From Macrotrachela quadricornifera (lineage: Eukaryota > Rotifera > Eurotatoria > Philodinida > Philodinidae): a DNA stretch of 64,000 nt. Position numbers and translations under genes: made by a program. The notes beneath the pieces were generated by a model. That model worked only from the letters and a program-made list of their open reading frames with translations, did no database searches and was not told where the DNA came from. The stretch is from NCBI GenBank assembly GCA_022393335.1, contig JAJEKB010000791.1:1-64000 (forward strand), in the 5' to 3' direction. This document shows, piece by piece, positions 51,730 through 64,000 of the stretch (positions are counted from its first letter, which is position 1; each line of letters begins with the position of its first letter).

Positions 51730-53950
51730 ATGATGACAGATTTTCGCAGTTGTCAACAACAGTACTGTGATGGACCATCAGTATCATCGGCACCTGTTTC
51801 TGTTTCATCTTATGGTGCTTATTTCCATCCGAACAGTGCTAATAGTCCAGCAACTCAATTATATTCATCTGTTGATGGACAATATGCTGCTGTTGCTCAA
51901 TTTGCACCATCATATGCATCACAATTTTATCATCATCATCATCAACAACAACAAAATCCATATTCAACAAATATTCGTACATATGCAACATATGATCTTG
52001 ATCCATCATCAACAACTTCAACTTCAAATACATCATCTTCATTTTTACCACATTATTCAACACTTCAAGCAACAAATTCATCTTATCTTCATATTCGAGC
52101 ACCTTCACTTTCTCCACCACCACCACCACCATCTTCATCCGAACATAATTCAGAAAAATCTCTTATTAATAATACAAATAATTTTTATCCACCACCACCA
52201 CAATTACAAACATCAACACTTTCACATGTTTCACCATCAAGTTCAATTATGTCATCTTCAGCAGCTGGTTCACGTTCACCATCAAGTCATTCATGTGATG
52301 AACAATCAAATTTAACATTAACACCACGTAAAACTGAACTTCATACAGGTACAACAACTGATCCAAATAATACATCTATATCAGCTACTGGTTCATGTGA
52401 TGGTACACGTCGTTGTCTTTTATGGGCATGTAAAGCTTGTAAACGTAAGACAGTTACAGTTGATAGACGAAAAGCTGCTACAATGCGTGAACGACGACGT
52501 TTACGTAAAGTAAATGAAGCATTTGAAACATTAAAAAGACGTACATGTCCTAATCCAAGTCAACGTTTACCAAAAGTGGAAATTTTACGTAATGCTATTG
52601 AATATATTGAAAATTTAGAAGATTTACTTCGTTCTGCTGGAGTTAATTCAAGACCATTAAGACATGATTTAGATCAAAAACCCACAACAACAATAACAAA
52701 TACAAATATAAATACAAATGAGGTAAGAACTCAATAGAATTAATTTTATATTAAAAAAGCAAATATCTAATAATAAAATCATATCATTATATTAATTATA
52801 TTAGTAAAGAAAGATACGTCAATATCTTTATAATTGTAAATTGAGCTGCTCATTAGCTCTCGTTTTTTTTTTCTCTTTTCTTTTCATTTCGATTCTTACT
52901 CATCTGTATCTATCAAAACGAGTCTCGTTAGGAAAAAAAGAAAGAAAAAAAAAAAGAAGAACAGAACAAAGATGATATATTCTTAATATCAAGTTCTTTC
53001 TTTTATTTGTTTGATGCTTTACACTCTCTTTATTCTCTAATATATGTTTGATCATGATATTCATTCTTCTCTCTTATCAACAATAATTGAATGTTTATAT
53101 TTAAGATGAAAATGATCGTGTCATTCTGCACATTTTCTTCTATTGTCTTTATTAGACATTAAGAAAAATACCAGACATTGATCTTTATATATATACATTT
53201 ATTTAGTTATTAAAATCAAGAACTTCAACGACAAACTACAGTGAAAAATATAATAATACTAATACTAATAATAACAATAATAATACAACAACAATGACAT
53301 CAACAACAGCAACGGATTATAGTAATAATTCATCAACATTGACTGTCTATGGAAATATTGATAGTAAGTAAAAAGAATTAATTTATTTAAAAAAGAAAAT
53401 ATATTTCTTTAAATATTAATCGATTTTACATATGTAACATATCGATCATTTAAAACATTAGTGTCGAACAAGTATTTAAAAAATGAAAAGAAATCAAACG
53501 GATCATAAGATTTTTTTTTTCTTCATAATATGTCTCGCTTCGCCAAACGTGCTAAATAGCGTGTTGATGATGATGATGATGATGATGCAAATGTATTTTT
53601 TTTTGATGTTTTAAGAACACATGTTGTGTGAATGAAAGACAGTATGTCTGATATGTATCTTTCTCATCGAACTAAGGCGGAGGTACTGTCATTATCATCA
53701 TCATACTTGCTCATCTATGCAGACGATTGTTGTTGTTTTCTAGTCAGTCAATCATTTTATATATATATATATATATATATTATTTTCAGACTATACTGAA
53801 GGGGTATTACAACATCATCCAACATCAACTGTATCAAGTCTTGATTGTTTATCAATGATTGTAGAAAGTATTGATCCAAATAAACTTGTTAGTTCATCTA
53901 CGACTACAAATGGAACATTGAACAATACTATTTTAAATCGATGTTGTTAA
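51730..53950 (+). CDS. MyoD-family myogenic bHLH transcription factor
   Basis: Three exons (51730-52722, 53207-53363, 53790-53950) give 436 residues. Residues about 229-245 are the Cys/His-rich segment ([13 protein letters not shown]). Residues about 246-301 are the bHLH, with the myogenic Ala-Thr pair in the basic region ([20 protein letters not shown]) and helix 2 [17 protein letters not shown]. The last exon carries helix III ([14 protein letters not shown], about 398-411), a hallmark of muscle regulatory factors that MyoD uses to open silent loci. The N-terminal 220 residues are Ser/Pro/His-rich, with runs of His and Pro. It binds CANNTG E-boxes as a heterodimer with E proteins. As the vertebrate MyoD/Myf5/myogenin/MRF4 split is later, it should be called MRF. 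Introns are 484 and 426 bp, long for this genome. Confidence 0.95.
53560..53590. repeat. (GAT)n microsatellite in the second MRF intron
   Basis: A run of about eight GAT units lies in the second intron of the MyoD-family gene; a (TA)n tract lies just before the following acceptor, at about 53757-53781. Confidence 0.7.
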
Positions 53951-56048
53951 AATAAAAGAAATATTCTATGTACAGTTTAGTCTTGTTTCTTCTTCGTCTT
54001 CTTTTTTTTTTTTCGTTTTTTAGTAATCATAAGATCTAAAGAAATGATAATACAGACAACGAAAAAATAAAATCTTTTTTTTTAAAACCTTGTTTTTACT
54101 TATAATATCTTTGTTAAATATTCGAATTGATGAAAAAAAAGACAAAGCTTGTCATCGTTATTCTTTCGTTCTTTTTTTTTGTATTTAACACAAGCTCATT
54201 TTTTTTGTTAAAAAGATTTCCATAATATTTAATAATTGATTCATAATGAAAATAATTATGTATTATTTGATAAATTAATCAATGATAAAGATAAAATGAT
54301 TAATACTATTATATGCGTTTATTTATATATTATTTTTTTCTGTCTATATACATAGAATTTGTCTTGATCGATGGATATATGCAAGAGATATTATTCACAA
54401 TGATGATATAATAGTATATTTAGATTTGCATATTTATATATCAATTTTATTACTATTTAATCCACTACATTAAGTGAATATTGATATTTCATAAAACATG
54501 AATGAATAAAATTAAGTTTCTTATTCTTTTGTAAACACAAAGTATGACAAATAAATCTATACATATACATATATATATGAGTAAATCTATGGAATGTCAT
54601 TACTCAATATTAGTGAACATGTCTATATTTATTGAAACTTTCAGGATTTGTAGGATTTATTACGTTGATTAATTTATTTTATATCTAAATGCATGTAAAA
54701 GTTTTGAAGTTATAATAATTCTTATGAATTTTACATTCATTGTTTTCCAAATCAAAAGTGGAACAAAAATTAATTAGTACATGTTGTAGAACAAGCTCTG
54801 TTCTATCGAACTGGCAATACTACTATTCTCATTCATCTCAATTTTCTGATTGATTTTTTTCATACATTTTTTTTTCTCGAATATATTGCATAGTGAACAG
54901 GTGGGTCGTATAAAAATGTATGATTTATTTTTAAATTTCAAAAGACTCTGAATCTGTAATTAATTTGAAAATTAAACTAGATAATGAATGACTAATATCA
55001 TTGTTTTGATAAACTATAGTGTTTTATTTTATTGTATAAAAATATCTTAATAAGATTTTCTGGATAGTTATATTGAAATAGAATTAAAATCTAATAAATT
55101 TATTACTAAAATGATCAATAACAAGAAACTCGGCAAATTCTGAAAGTTTCAATGGATATAGATATGTTCATTATATTGAATAATGACATTCTACAGATGT
55201 ACTCATATATATATGTATATTATTGATTGTACAGTACAAGGTGTCTGTTTTCCTTAATGCAAATTTAATAGAACATATAAAATCTGAATTTAAAAATTTT
55301 ATAAAAAAAGGAAAACTAAAATCAAAAGAAGAAAAAAAGACTTTATGATATAATTATCTATTATTAATACAAATAAATTCTTAAATCAATCTTCTTTTTT
55401 TACATAGACAATCAGACAGATAGACAACAAGTAAGTATATATACTTAGTGAATTAGTCGTTTTCATGTATATGTATAAATGTATATATATATATACAATG
55501 AACACTTGCGTGCTCATTACCCGAAGGTAAGAGAAAGTAAATGACTATCGATAGGCGGTACATCCGTATTGAATGAATGTCTTATATATGTAATTGCGTC
55601 TTGATATTTTACTATTTATTTAGTTCATATATGTACAAAGATTGCCGACTTCAAATTCAATAATTGCATGCATTCAAGCATTCTATCTTATTCTCATTTT
55701 AGTATAATACAAGTGAGTGTACTAGTTCGATAAAAGAAAGAAAAATAATCTAAACCTTCAGGGTGACAATATACTTTTTTCTTTTCTTTCTTCTTTTTTT
55801 TTTATTCAAAAGAAAAAAAAATACGAATGAAAGAATAAACTAGATAATTGGTACCAATACATATATACGTAACAAGAAGAAAATTGTTTAGTAGTTCTAA
55901 GAATAAAAATCAATGTCATTAAACAACAATTGTCATCATTTGGAACTCGTTGAACTATTTTAATAGCATGTTAAGTGTTATGTGACACCATCAATACATA
56001 CATATACATATATATATATATATATATTATATACAATCACATTTCAAG
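53951..56048. other. 2.1-kb gap between MRF and protocadherin genes
   Basis: Holds the 3' UTR of the MRF gene and the upstream region of the protocadherin. AT-rich with many T runs and a (TA)n tract near 56009-56027. No coding or RNA signal seen. Confidence 0.4.
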
Positions 56049-56065
56049 ATTGTTATAAATGTACT

Positions 56066-59000
56066 ATGTTGGAATTAAGTTATGTCTTGATACTTATGTC
56101 TATGATTTTTTTAACAAGAAGTGATGGTGAAAATTCATCTATACAATCAAATTTATCTGAACGTAATCGAACGTATATGTAAGTATTTAAATAAATTTTC
56201 AATATATTTTTATTATTAATTTCAATTTTTTTAGGTTATTTGTTTCAGAAGATGTACCTATTGGTCATACACAAATAATTGATACATTTGATTTATCATT
56301 TTGTTCAATATATTCAATAAAATCAAATATATATCATCGACATGATATACCATTTGAAGTCTTATTATCAATAAATGAAAGTTGTACATTAAATTTACAT
56401 ATTATTCATTTACTTGATCGTGAACAAACACCAATGTATACAATACGACGACAATTAATAAATGAAAATAATTTAAATGATAATGACATAATAACTATTC
56501 AATTATCTATTGTTATACTTGATGTTAATGATCATGTACCACAATTTGAAAATGAACATTTTCATTTTATTACACCAGAAAATCTTCAACCAGGTTCATT
56601 AATTGGTCGTGTACAAGCACATGATCCAGATATATTTCTTAATGGAAAAATTTCTTATACTTTATTTGGTCATGATCTTATACAAATAGGTAATAGAACT
56701 ATGTTTAGAATTGATAAAGATACAGGTGAATTATTTTTAATGGATTATACACTTGATTATGAAACAAAAAAAGAATATACACTTATGGTTGAAGCTAAAG
56801 ATCATGGAGATATTGAAGCAACATTATGGCCATCAGTACCATCATATGCAGATATAATTATAACAATTGAAGATGTTAATGATCAAAGACCACAAATTAT
56901 TTTTACCATGCCAAATGAAAATGAACATGATGATAGTATTAAATTTATGAATATGTCAAATTCATATTTGAATCATGGTTAGTTAAATCCACTCTATTGA
57001 TATGTATACTAATTCTATAATTGATATATTTTAAGAGCACTTTTTACTGTCCTTATTATGGTTTCTTGAGAATAGTTCATTAGAAAATATTGAAACTTTC
57101 AGAGCAAAGAGATTTTGATGACTAGAGCAAAAATAGTATCAGATTTAAAGTTCTCGAATACTGTCTTTAATAAGATATTGAGATCGAAATAACATTTGTC
57201 TTTGAATAAAAATCTCAAAATATTAAATACATCCTAAAAAGTACTTTTGTTTTCTTACTAGAACAAATTTTGTAAAATCTATCAAAATTCATCAATGAAT
57301 TGTTTGCTCTAAGAAACGAAAATGAATCTATGTAATTTTTACATAACAAAAAAGGAAGAAGTGCTGTTCCAAGCTATCATCTTTGATTAAAACACAAAAA
57401 TTTAAAGTGTTTTGTTAAAGTTAAACCAAATAATAAAGATGTACGAAGAAACATATAGCGAAGGACTTTTGAGACATACGATATATTCATACAAAATATT
57501 AATAGATTTCCAAAAGATTACAAGAAGATTCATTCAGAATTTTACCATGATACCCGATCTCTATGTTTCCATTTTAAAATGAGTAAATCTAAGTATTTAT
57601 ATCTTTCTTTCTTTCTTTGTCAAAAATTAATTTTAGAACAAAATCGTCTTTTGAATTCATTTCGTTCAACAATATCTCTTATTGAAAATGATGCTGAAAT
57701 CATTCATTTCATAAAAGAAGAACCATTATCAAGTGATACACTTCTTGGTTTATTTCATTTACGTGATAATGATCAAACATCAAATGGTATTCTATCACTT
57801 GAATTACAAACATATGTTCGATGTTCAACTGAAGGAATGAATATAGGTAAAAAAAAAGAAAGAAATTTTATATTGAAAAATAAAAAATATTTTTCTTTTC
57901 TTATAAAAGATAATTTAACATTATGTCGTGTATCAGATTTTTTTCGTTTATCTGTATTTCGTCCAAATGTTTATGGTTTATATACTATCAGAACACTTGA
58001 TCGTGATCAATATGAAAATTATATATTACATTTAATAGCAAATGATAATGGTAATCGTCCAATACGAAGTGAACAAAGACGTTTATCATTACGTGAAAGT
58101 TCATCATTAAATATAAATGATTTTCTTAAACGTCGTTTAGATTTAAATTCTAATATAAATAAATCATCATTAATATCTCTTCAATCAGAATTATTTATTT
58201 ATATAACATTACTTGATATAAATGATAATGCACCAATATTTGATCAAAATTATTTTCATATAAATATTAATGAAAATCAATTAAAAAATACCATTTTAAC
58301 TCGTTTACATGCATATGATATTGATAAAGGTAAAAATGGAACTGTTCGATATGAACTTGTTATTAAAAATCGTCAAGAATTTTCAATTGATGTACGTTCA
58401 GGAATATTACGTACAAAACGTCAACTTGATCGTGAAGAATGTGAATTATATCGTATTGGTATACGTGCATATGATCTTGGTTATCCAAATAGAAAATATT
58501 CATCTATTATTATTGTTGATGTAGAAATAAATAATCTTAATGATCATGTACCATATTTTCTACATGATCTTTATCATTTTGATATAAAAGAAAATTTACC
58601 TATTGGAACAATTGTTGGAAGATTAACGATTGGAGATAGGGATGAACAGGAACCAATTGAGAAAATTATTAATTTATCAACTATTGAAGATATTGATATT
58701 GGTTTATTTAATTCAACTTTGTCAAATAAAATATCAACGTAAGAAAAAAAAACGTTTATATTATAGATGAAATTTTAATATTAAATTGAAAGGTTTCATA
58801 TGAAACTATAAGCAAAGATTATGATATAATATTTTTAATTATATAATGAACATCTCAAATCTACTATTACTTGAGCTTTATAGATTAGTCGTCTTTTATA
58901 TAATAGATAAATCTAAAAAGTCTTTGTTTCTACGAAGAAATTTTAAAAGTATTATTTAAATTTGTTTTCTTTCTATTGGTAAAAAAAACATTATGTAGTT

Positions 59001-62000
59001 TGTTTGCTTCAATGTTATATATTCTTGGAATCTCTTAACTAATTAGATTTTGAATAGTCGTTTTACAAATATTTGTTTCGATATCTTCTTATGTAAAAAG
59101 ATCCGTTAGTATCAAGTGATGTTATGGTAAAGTCTATGATAATGTTTGTCTCGTCTATCGATGCTCAGCTTTATACGTGACAAACAGCAATTCTAGATGG
59201 AATAATATCTGTATTAATTCAAACATTAACACAATTTGTCTAGATGCACCAATCTCCCTTAGTCTACTAATCATCAAAATTTTGTTAAGGCAATAGCGAA
59301 TTGTTTTCAAAAATCATATCATTTATGACAATAGGATCAGTAAGTGTCCAAGTTTTATCATAAATATCTTTTAATACCTGTTTTTGAAGGCACTCAAGAG
59401 AAGGAATGTTTTCTTATTAATAGAAAAATAAATTAGTCATCATAGATACAATTTCAATTCTTAGCTGTAAGTTATTTGAGATATGATATTAATCTTTATG
59501 ATTTAATAAAACTAAATAATAGTCATATTGTCCACTAATATCTAGGCAAAAGTTCGATGATCAATAGACTGACAGACCTGATCCTATCTAATTGACTTTA
59601 CAGGACCTGACTCGATACTATTATTGTTTTTTTATGGGAACTTATTGATGTCTATAAAACAGATATTTGCAAAAACTTTGATGATTTAGAGAACGAATTA
59701 ATGCAAAAAATTAAAATAAATACAAAATAAATTTTATATTATATCTTTTACAAATATAGAAATAGTAATAGTTTTTGTTTTTTATTTTAAAAGAACGATA
59801 TGGGATAATGATTTTCAAAGTTATTCGTAGAAATAAGAACTCATTGATCTCATCTATTACATAAAAGCCTAATCCATAAAGATCAATTAATACACAGGGT
59901 ACGCGAAAAGTACTTTTGGAAAAGAACTTTTCTTTATTTCTCAAACGATTTTTGTATGTCTGCCTGAAATCATAATGCCGGATTTCATTTATCTGCTACA
60001 TTAATACTTACTCTTTTTCAAGTGATCTATTTTCTAACCATTAGCTTTCTGCTGATGCGCAAAGGCTTCGTGAGTAGATTTTACAGAATATAATTTGAAG
60101 AGTAGATCTACATAGCCTTCTTAATAATTTTTATTTTTGTTAGAACTATTTTCTGTTGTTTTGAGAATTTATCTTTCAAGAATTTAGTCAGTTTATTACT
60201 ATTAATAATCATTTGGATGTTTTCTTTTGTCTGTATTTCATAGATTTTGTTAATAATTGTTTCAATAATATTTTAATATATCGTAATGCTATCATAATCT
60301 TTTCTTAAAAATGTCTTCTAAACTATAAATGTTTTCATATGTCAGAACCCATTCGAATGATATAATGTCTATCCAGCGAAAAAAAACGAACAAAAGGCAA
60401 TATATCGCGAGTATGTTTCGTCATCAAAGATCCATAGGAGCAAAAAATAAAATAGCGAAAGATCTTCTAGTGAAATTTTTTTTTTCTTGATAAGCTTTGA
60501 TTATTGATGTATAAGGATGATTCATCGTGATGAATGTGTATACAGGTAACCGTTCTTATTTATTCTTTTCTTTTTTTGACGCACTAACCTATTAATCTAC
60601 TTTATTGTTTTCGTTTGTAATATATAGTCTTCTGTACATGATACTAATTTGCCTATAAATACATCATCTATTTTGTTTTTTTAACTAAGTAAACGTGCCT
60701 AATTCAATATTTGTCGTTTTTACCAGTTTGAGTCGAGATAAACTTTTGTTCATTTATTTAACATATATCTATTGACGTAAACTGTCGACAATTACAGAAA
60801 AGTATCGACCTTATCATTCAGATGGCTGTGTAGATAATGCTCATATATGTAAAAACGACCATTTTCTTAAAGCTAAAGGTCATTATTATCATATGAATAT
60901 CAAAGTAAATCGAAACTGAAAGTCTAAAATAGACGATTAAAGATAATACAAGTGGAAACAAATTTTACACCTAACATTTACGAAGTGGATTTAGTTTATT
61001 CAAATTTCCCTAGTGTACTTTAACTCTTGCACCTATTGCTATTTAAGTTAATGAATTTCTCATCTATTGAAATTTTTAATACTAATTCAAATTTCTCTAT
61101 TTGTTCTTTTTTTACTATCATATAATATTTATGCGTTACATTTCTCTACTTCCGGAGTCTAATTGAATATAATATTGTATTTTGTTAAAAATCAAGCTTT
61201 TGCTATTGTACATTGCGCTGTTTTGTTTTTCTCAGTCTACTGTTCACTTCACATATTAAGGTATTCGTGTTTAACAAGATTAAGATAGTCCTCACTTTAT
61301 CTTTAACTAGTATAAATCAGATAAAACGTTCTTTATGTGATAAAATGAGAATAATGTTCGAGAGTTTTATATTACTGTGTACATTATACTTAGAATAATT
61401 TACGTTAAATATTGTACTGTAACATTTTATTCAGAAAAATTGAAAATATTATTAGTGTTCATAAACCTTTTGCGGTAAATGCCTCGTATATGAGACGATA
61501 GAATTTTTTCGTAGATACAGCTAAGAAATCGAATTCAAAGAGCTGTTTAATATATTCATCTAGAAAGTTTATCTATTAGAAAGTGCAGCAAAAGCATTTA
61601 ATTAGCGTAAAACTTCTTACATTTTCGCTTGTGAAAGACTTTGACGTTCAGAAAATGGAAAAGCAAGGAAGGTGATCAAATTAAACACCTATGTAACTCA
61701 CAGCATGACACTTTCCGTCAAAGATGGAAGGCTCCCAAGACGTTGTTTTGTCTGTAATCACATGACATGTAATCCAAAGCAAAAAAGAAAAATGCGCTGT
61801 GACTATAGAAAATACATAATTCACTCATGCATAGCGTCACGTTTCAAAGCTTATCACACATCAAACAATTACTAATAAAAATGATATCATAAAAGGTGAA
61901 GCTCATCAGATGCTGGGACTTGCAGTGGTAGAAGAGATTGTTTTAACTTTTAGGCCTGACAGAATTGTTTACTTTTGTATTAAATAAAAACAAAAACTGA

Positions 62001-63124
62001 CTATGGAAGAATGAATTAAAAACAAAGTTTCTTATCATGAAATTTTATGGTCATTTAAATAAAATTATCAAATAAAAATTTTTTTATTATTTAGTACAAT
62101 AAATTATTCTATGGTTGACTTTTTATTTGTTGATTCACATCGAAATGAATCTTTATCAAATTTATTTTCAATTGATTCTCAAGGATTTATTCGTACATTA
62201 GTTATGCTTGATCGAGAATTACAATCAAATTATACTCTATCAATATTTATGTATGATTCAATATTAAAATCTTATTCACTTCCAACATATGTTAATATTG
62301 AAATTCTTGATGAAAATGATAATTTACCATATGATTCATTTTTATCAAATCCACATGATTTATATATTGAACAAATAAATAATGATGAAACAATAATATA
62401 TGAATTTAAACCAATTGATCTTGATGATGGTCTTAATGGTAAAATTTCAATTGAATGTCTTAATTGTACCATAAATAATTATTTTCATTTAATAAAAAAT
62501 AATTTTACTAATTCAACAATATTAATAACAAAAATAAATATATCTATACCTGATAGTATATATACACTTGCATTTATATTACGTGATCATGGTTTAATTG
62601 TATCACGTGAACGTTTCTATACATTAAAATTTAATTTAACTCATCGTTTAATTAATGAATATAATGATGAAAATGAAAATATCATTCAAACAACAACATC
62701 AATTTTATTATTAATACAACCAAAGAATTTTTTAAAAAAATTATTTTTACAAAAATTTCAATGGCATTTTCTTATATTATTACTTATAAGTTGGTTCATA
62801 CTTGTAATTATTGCTATATGGACATGTTATCGTTATGATAAAATGGCAACAAAAAAACAAAAAGAAAAAGAACAACAACAATTACAACAACAATTTGAAA
62901 TTCAAGTAAGACAACATGAAATAATTAGTCAATCAAAAGAAATTTTACCAAAATTATCATCATCTGTACCAATTAATTCTCAACCAAAATATGAAAAAGA
63001 AACATTAACACAAGATGATGATGAAATTGAAGATACAAGTTATGATGCTGATCATATTATAACTGATGCTAATTTTGTTTTAACATCTGGTGGTTGTACA
63101 ACAAATGAATCGAATGTTCGATAT
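56066..63124 (+). CDS. Protocadherin-like cadherin, N-terminal and TM part (continues past right edge)
   Basis: Exons 56066-56178, 56235-56977, 57637-57846, 57910-58738 and 62095-63124 join in frame to 975 codons; the last ends at a GTAAGT donor (63125), so the gene continues to the right. It starts with a signal peptide (MLELSYVLILMSMIFLT). About six cadherin repeats follow, marked by calcium-binding motifs: LDVNDHVPQF, EDVNDQRPQ, LDINDNAPIF, NNLNDHVPYF and LDENDNLPY, with matching DRE/DYE and DxD-type motifs (LDREQ, LDYETKKEY, LDRDQYENY, LDREECELY, LDRELQSNY). A single membrane helix lies at about residues 854-876 (WHFLILLLISWFILVIIAIW), followed by a charged Gln-rich cytoplasmic tail. The role is calcium-dependent cell adhesion or recognition. 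Motif order resembles delta-type protocadherins, but the family is not assigned. Confidence 0.88.
57847..57909 (+). other. 63-nt intron without stop codon in the protocadherin
   Basis: The GTAAAA donor and TATAAAAG acceptor flank 63 nt that are divisible by three and free of in-frame stops. I treat it as an intron because its translation (a Lys/Phe-rich stretch) breaks a cadherin repeat, but retention would only add 21 residues. Confidence 0.6.
58739..62094. other. 3.36-kb intron of the protocadherin
   Basis: This is the largest intron in the window, defined by GTAAGA at 58739 and TATTTAG ending at 62094, with frame kept across. Most of it is unremarkable AT-rich DNA. Near its 3' end (61640-61875) lies a piggyBac-like relic, listed separately. 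Confidence 0.65.
61640..61875 (+). pseudogene. Possible piggyBac transposase C-terminal remnant
   Basis: A short frame ending at 61875 contains RRCFVCNHM, a KRKMRC segment, an HSC and FKAYHT. This order (Arg-Cys-x-x-Cys, basic, Cys, Cys, F-x-x-YHT) resembles the cysteine-rich C-terminal domain of piggyBac-family transposases. A stop lies just upstream and no catalytic DDD core is visible, so at most it is a fragment. The codon use is less A/T-extreme than neighbouring intron sequence. The match is short and from memory of the family pattern. Confidence 0.4.
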
Positions 63125-64000
63125 GTAAGTTCTCTCTTTTTGTTCTTCCAAAAAAAAACACATATTAGTCCCTACATCAATCAAATGTCAAAGAACGGAA
63201 GTATCAGAAAAAACCTTCAATTTTCTTTTTTTCTTCTTTCTTTTCGTATTTATTTGAATGGAAAATTATCTTTCAATATATATATATATATATATATGTA
63301 TGTAGGTACATATATAAACAAGAAAAACAAAACAAAACTAAAGCAAAATATAGTATCTTATGAAGGACAATTATAAAGTCAGTCGAGCTTTAATATATCG
63401 CATGATTAATCGATTGTTTGCTTGACTTGCACATCGATGTTAATGATGAGGAGGATAATGATAGATGAAGTTGTTGGTCTCAAAGCGAGAAAAATTATAA
63501 CTATAATGTTCGGTTATTCATTTGAGAACAAAAAGAAAATAGAAGATAGAAGAAAAAAAACCGAGTAGACGAAGAAAAAAGACGGAAATTCATTGACATC
63601 TTTCCTTTTTTTTTCTGCTATTGCTTTAGTAGTAGTAGTAGTAGCAGCTGCTGCTTCTTATTCGGAAAAAGATAGTTGATGTGCGTTTGATTGTCTCGTT
63701 GAGTGAATAGTAGCATTGATGATGTCTTTAGCCTCTTTTCTCATGCAACTTTACACATATAGAGAATATAATTAAATGTTTGAAATATAACAAAAGAATA
63801 GTTTGTATTTAGATATATACGTGAGGAAAAAAAAAGCAAAGAATATAAAAAAATATAGACTATTAGTTTTTTAGAAAATTTATTGTTTAGTTCCGAGAGA
63901 AAGAGAAAAACTAATCGAATAGATGAGAGTTTTTTTTTATATTAATATCATTAAGTATATGAACATTTTTCTTTGATTTTTTTTTCTCTTTATTCTTTTT
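63125..64000. other. Downstream intron of the protocadherin, to window edge
   Basis: Sequence after the donor at 63125 shows no further cadherin exon. It contains a (TA)n tract at about 63279-63297 and a trinucleotide run of GTA then GCAGCT units near 63629-63655. The next exon of the gene should lie beyond the window. Confidence 0.5.

Noticed and set aside
51767..52315. 182-residue His/Ile-rich frame and a 99-residue minus frame over the MRF gene
   Set aside because: Shadow frames of the Ser/His/Pro-rich first exon. The MRF frame has family motifs and proper splicing.
1..64000. tRNA, rRNA genes and CRISPR arrays
   Set aside because: None recognised on reading. A CRISPR array is not expected in animal nuclear DNA; a tRNA scan by covariance model would be needed to exclude tRNAs fully.

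Overview
The window is nuclear DNA from a small-genome animal. It is strongly AT-rich. Its genes are split by many very short introns (mostly about 50-65 bp, GT...AG), and it carries metazoan genes such as Nanos, a MyoD-family factor, an Alx-like homeobox gene, IFT140 and a protocadherin. The short introns, the AT-rich codon use, a tandem family of coiled-coil proteins and the acceptor-like AG sites just before many start codons best fit a bdelloid rotifer (Rotaria-like). That assignment is inference; another small lophotrochozoan is possible. I joined all exons by hand from splice signals and frame continuity, and every complete multi-exon gene below closes in frame unless stated.

Layout. 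1-1548 (-): N-terminal part of a leucine-rich-repeat protein, cut by the window edge. 1833-7892 (+): three intact tandem paralogues of a coiled-coil plus C-terminal UBZ1-like zinc-finger protein, with a dead fourth copy between the first two. 10453-11081 (-): a secreted CAP/GAPR-1-like protein. 14938-22904 (-): IFT140, 32 exons. 23242-24892 (+): FKBP4/5-type co-chaperone, head to head with IFT140. 25097-26322 (-): TMEM144-like transporter. 27786-29744 (-): Alx/aristaless-like homeobox gene. 33960-36166 (+): Nanos. 39309-43372 (-): ZDHHC16-like palmitoyltransferase with a hAT-like MITE in its large intron. 43616-45923 (-): ZC3H15 (DFRP1). 46846-47833 (+): cytochrome b561. 51730-53950 (+): MyoD-family bHLH factor. 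56066 to beyond the right edge (+): protocadherin-like cadherin.

The window alternates between compact housekeeping blocks and gene-poor stretches. In the compact blocks (IFT140/FKBP/TMEM144 and ZDHHC16/ZC3H15/cyt b561) most gaps are 200-340 bp, with one of about 0.9 kb. Stretches of 2-4 kb flank the developmental regulators (Alx, Nanos, MRF, protocadherin), as expected if those carry extended cis-regulation. The genes do not form one pathway.

The most interesting items are: the zinc-finger array, where the 3' halves of copies 2 and 3 look recently homogenised while the 5' exons are old; recurrent splice-acceptor-like sites 11-29 nt before ATG, suggesting spliced-leader trans-splicing and perhaps a ZC3H15-ZDHHC16 operon; a frame break in ZDHHC16 at a T homopolymer that a 25-nt intron could also explain; and two transposon relics in long introns.
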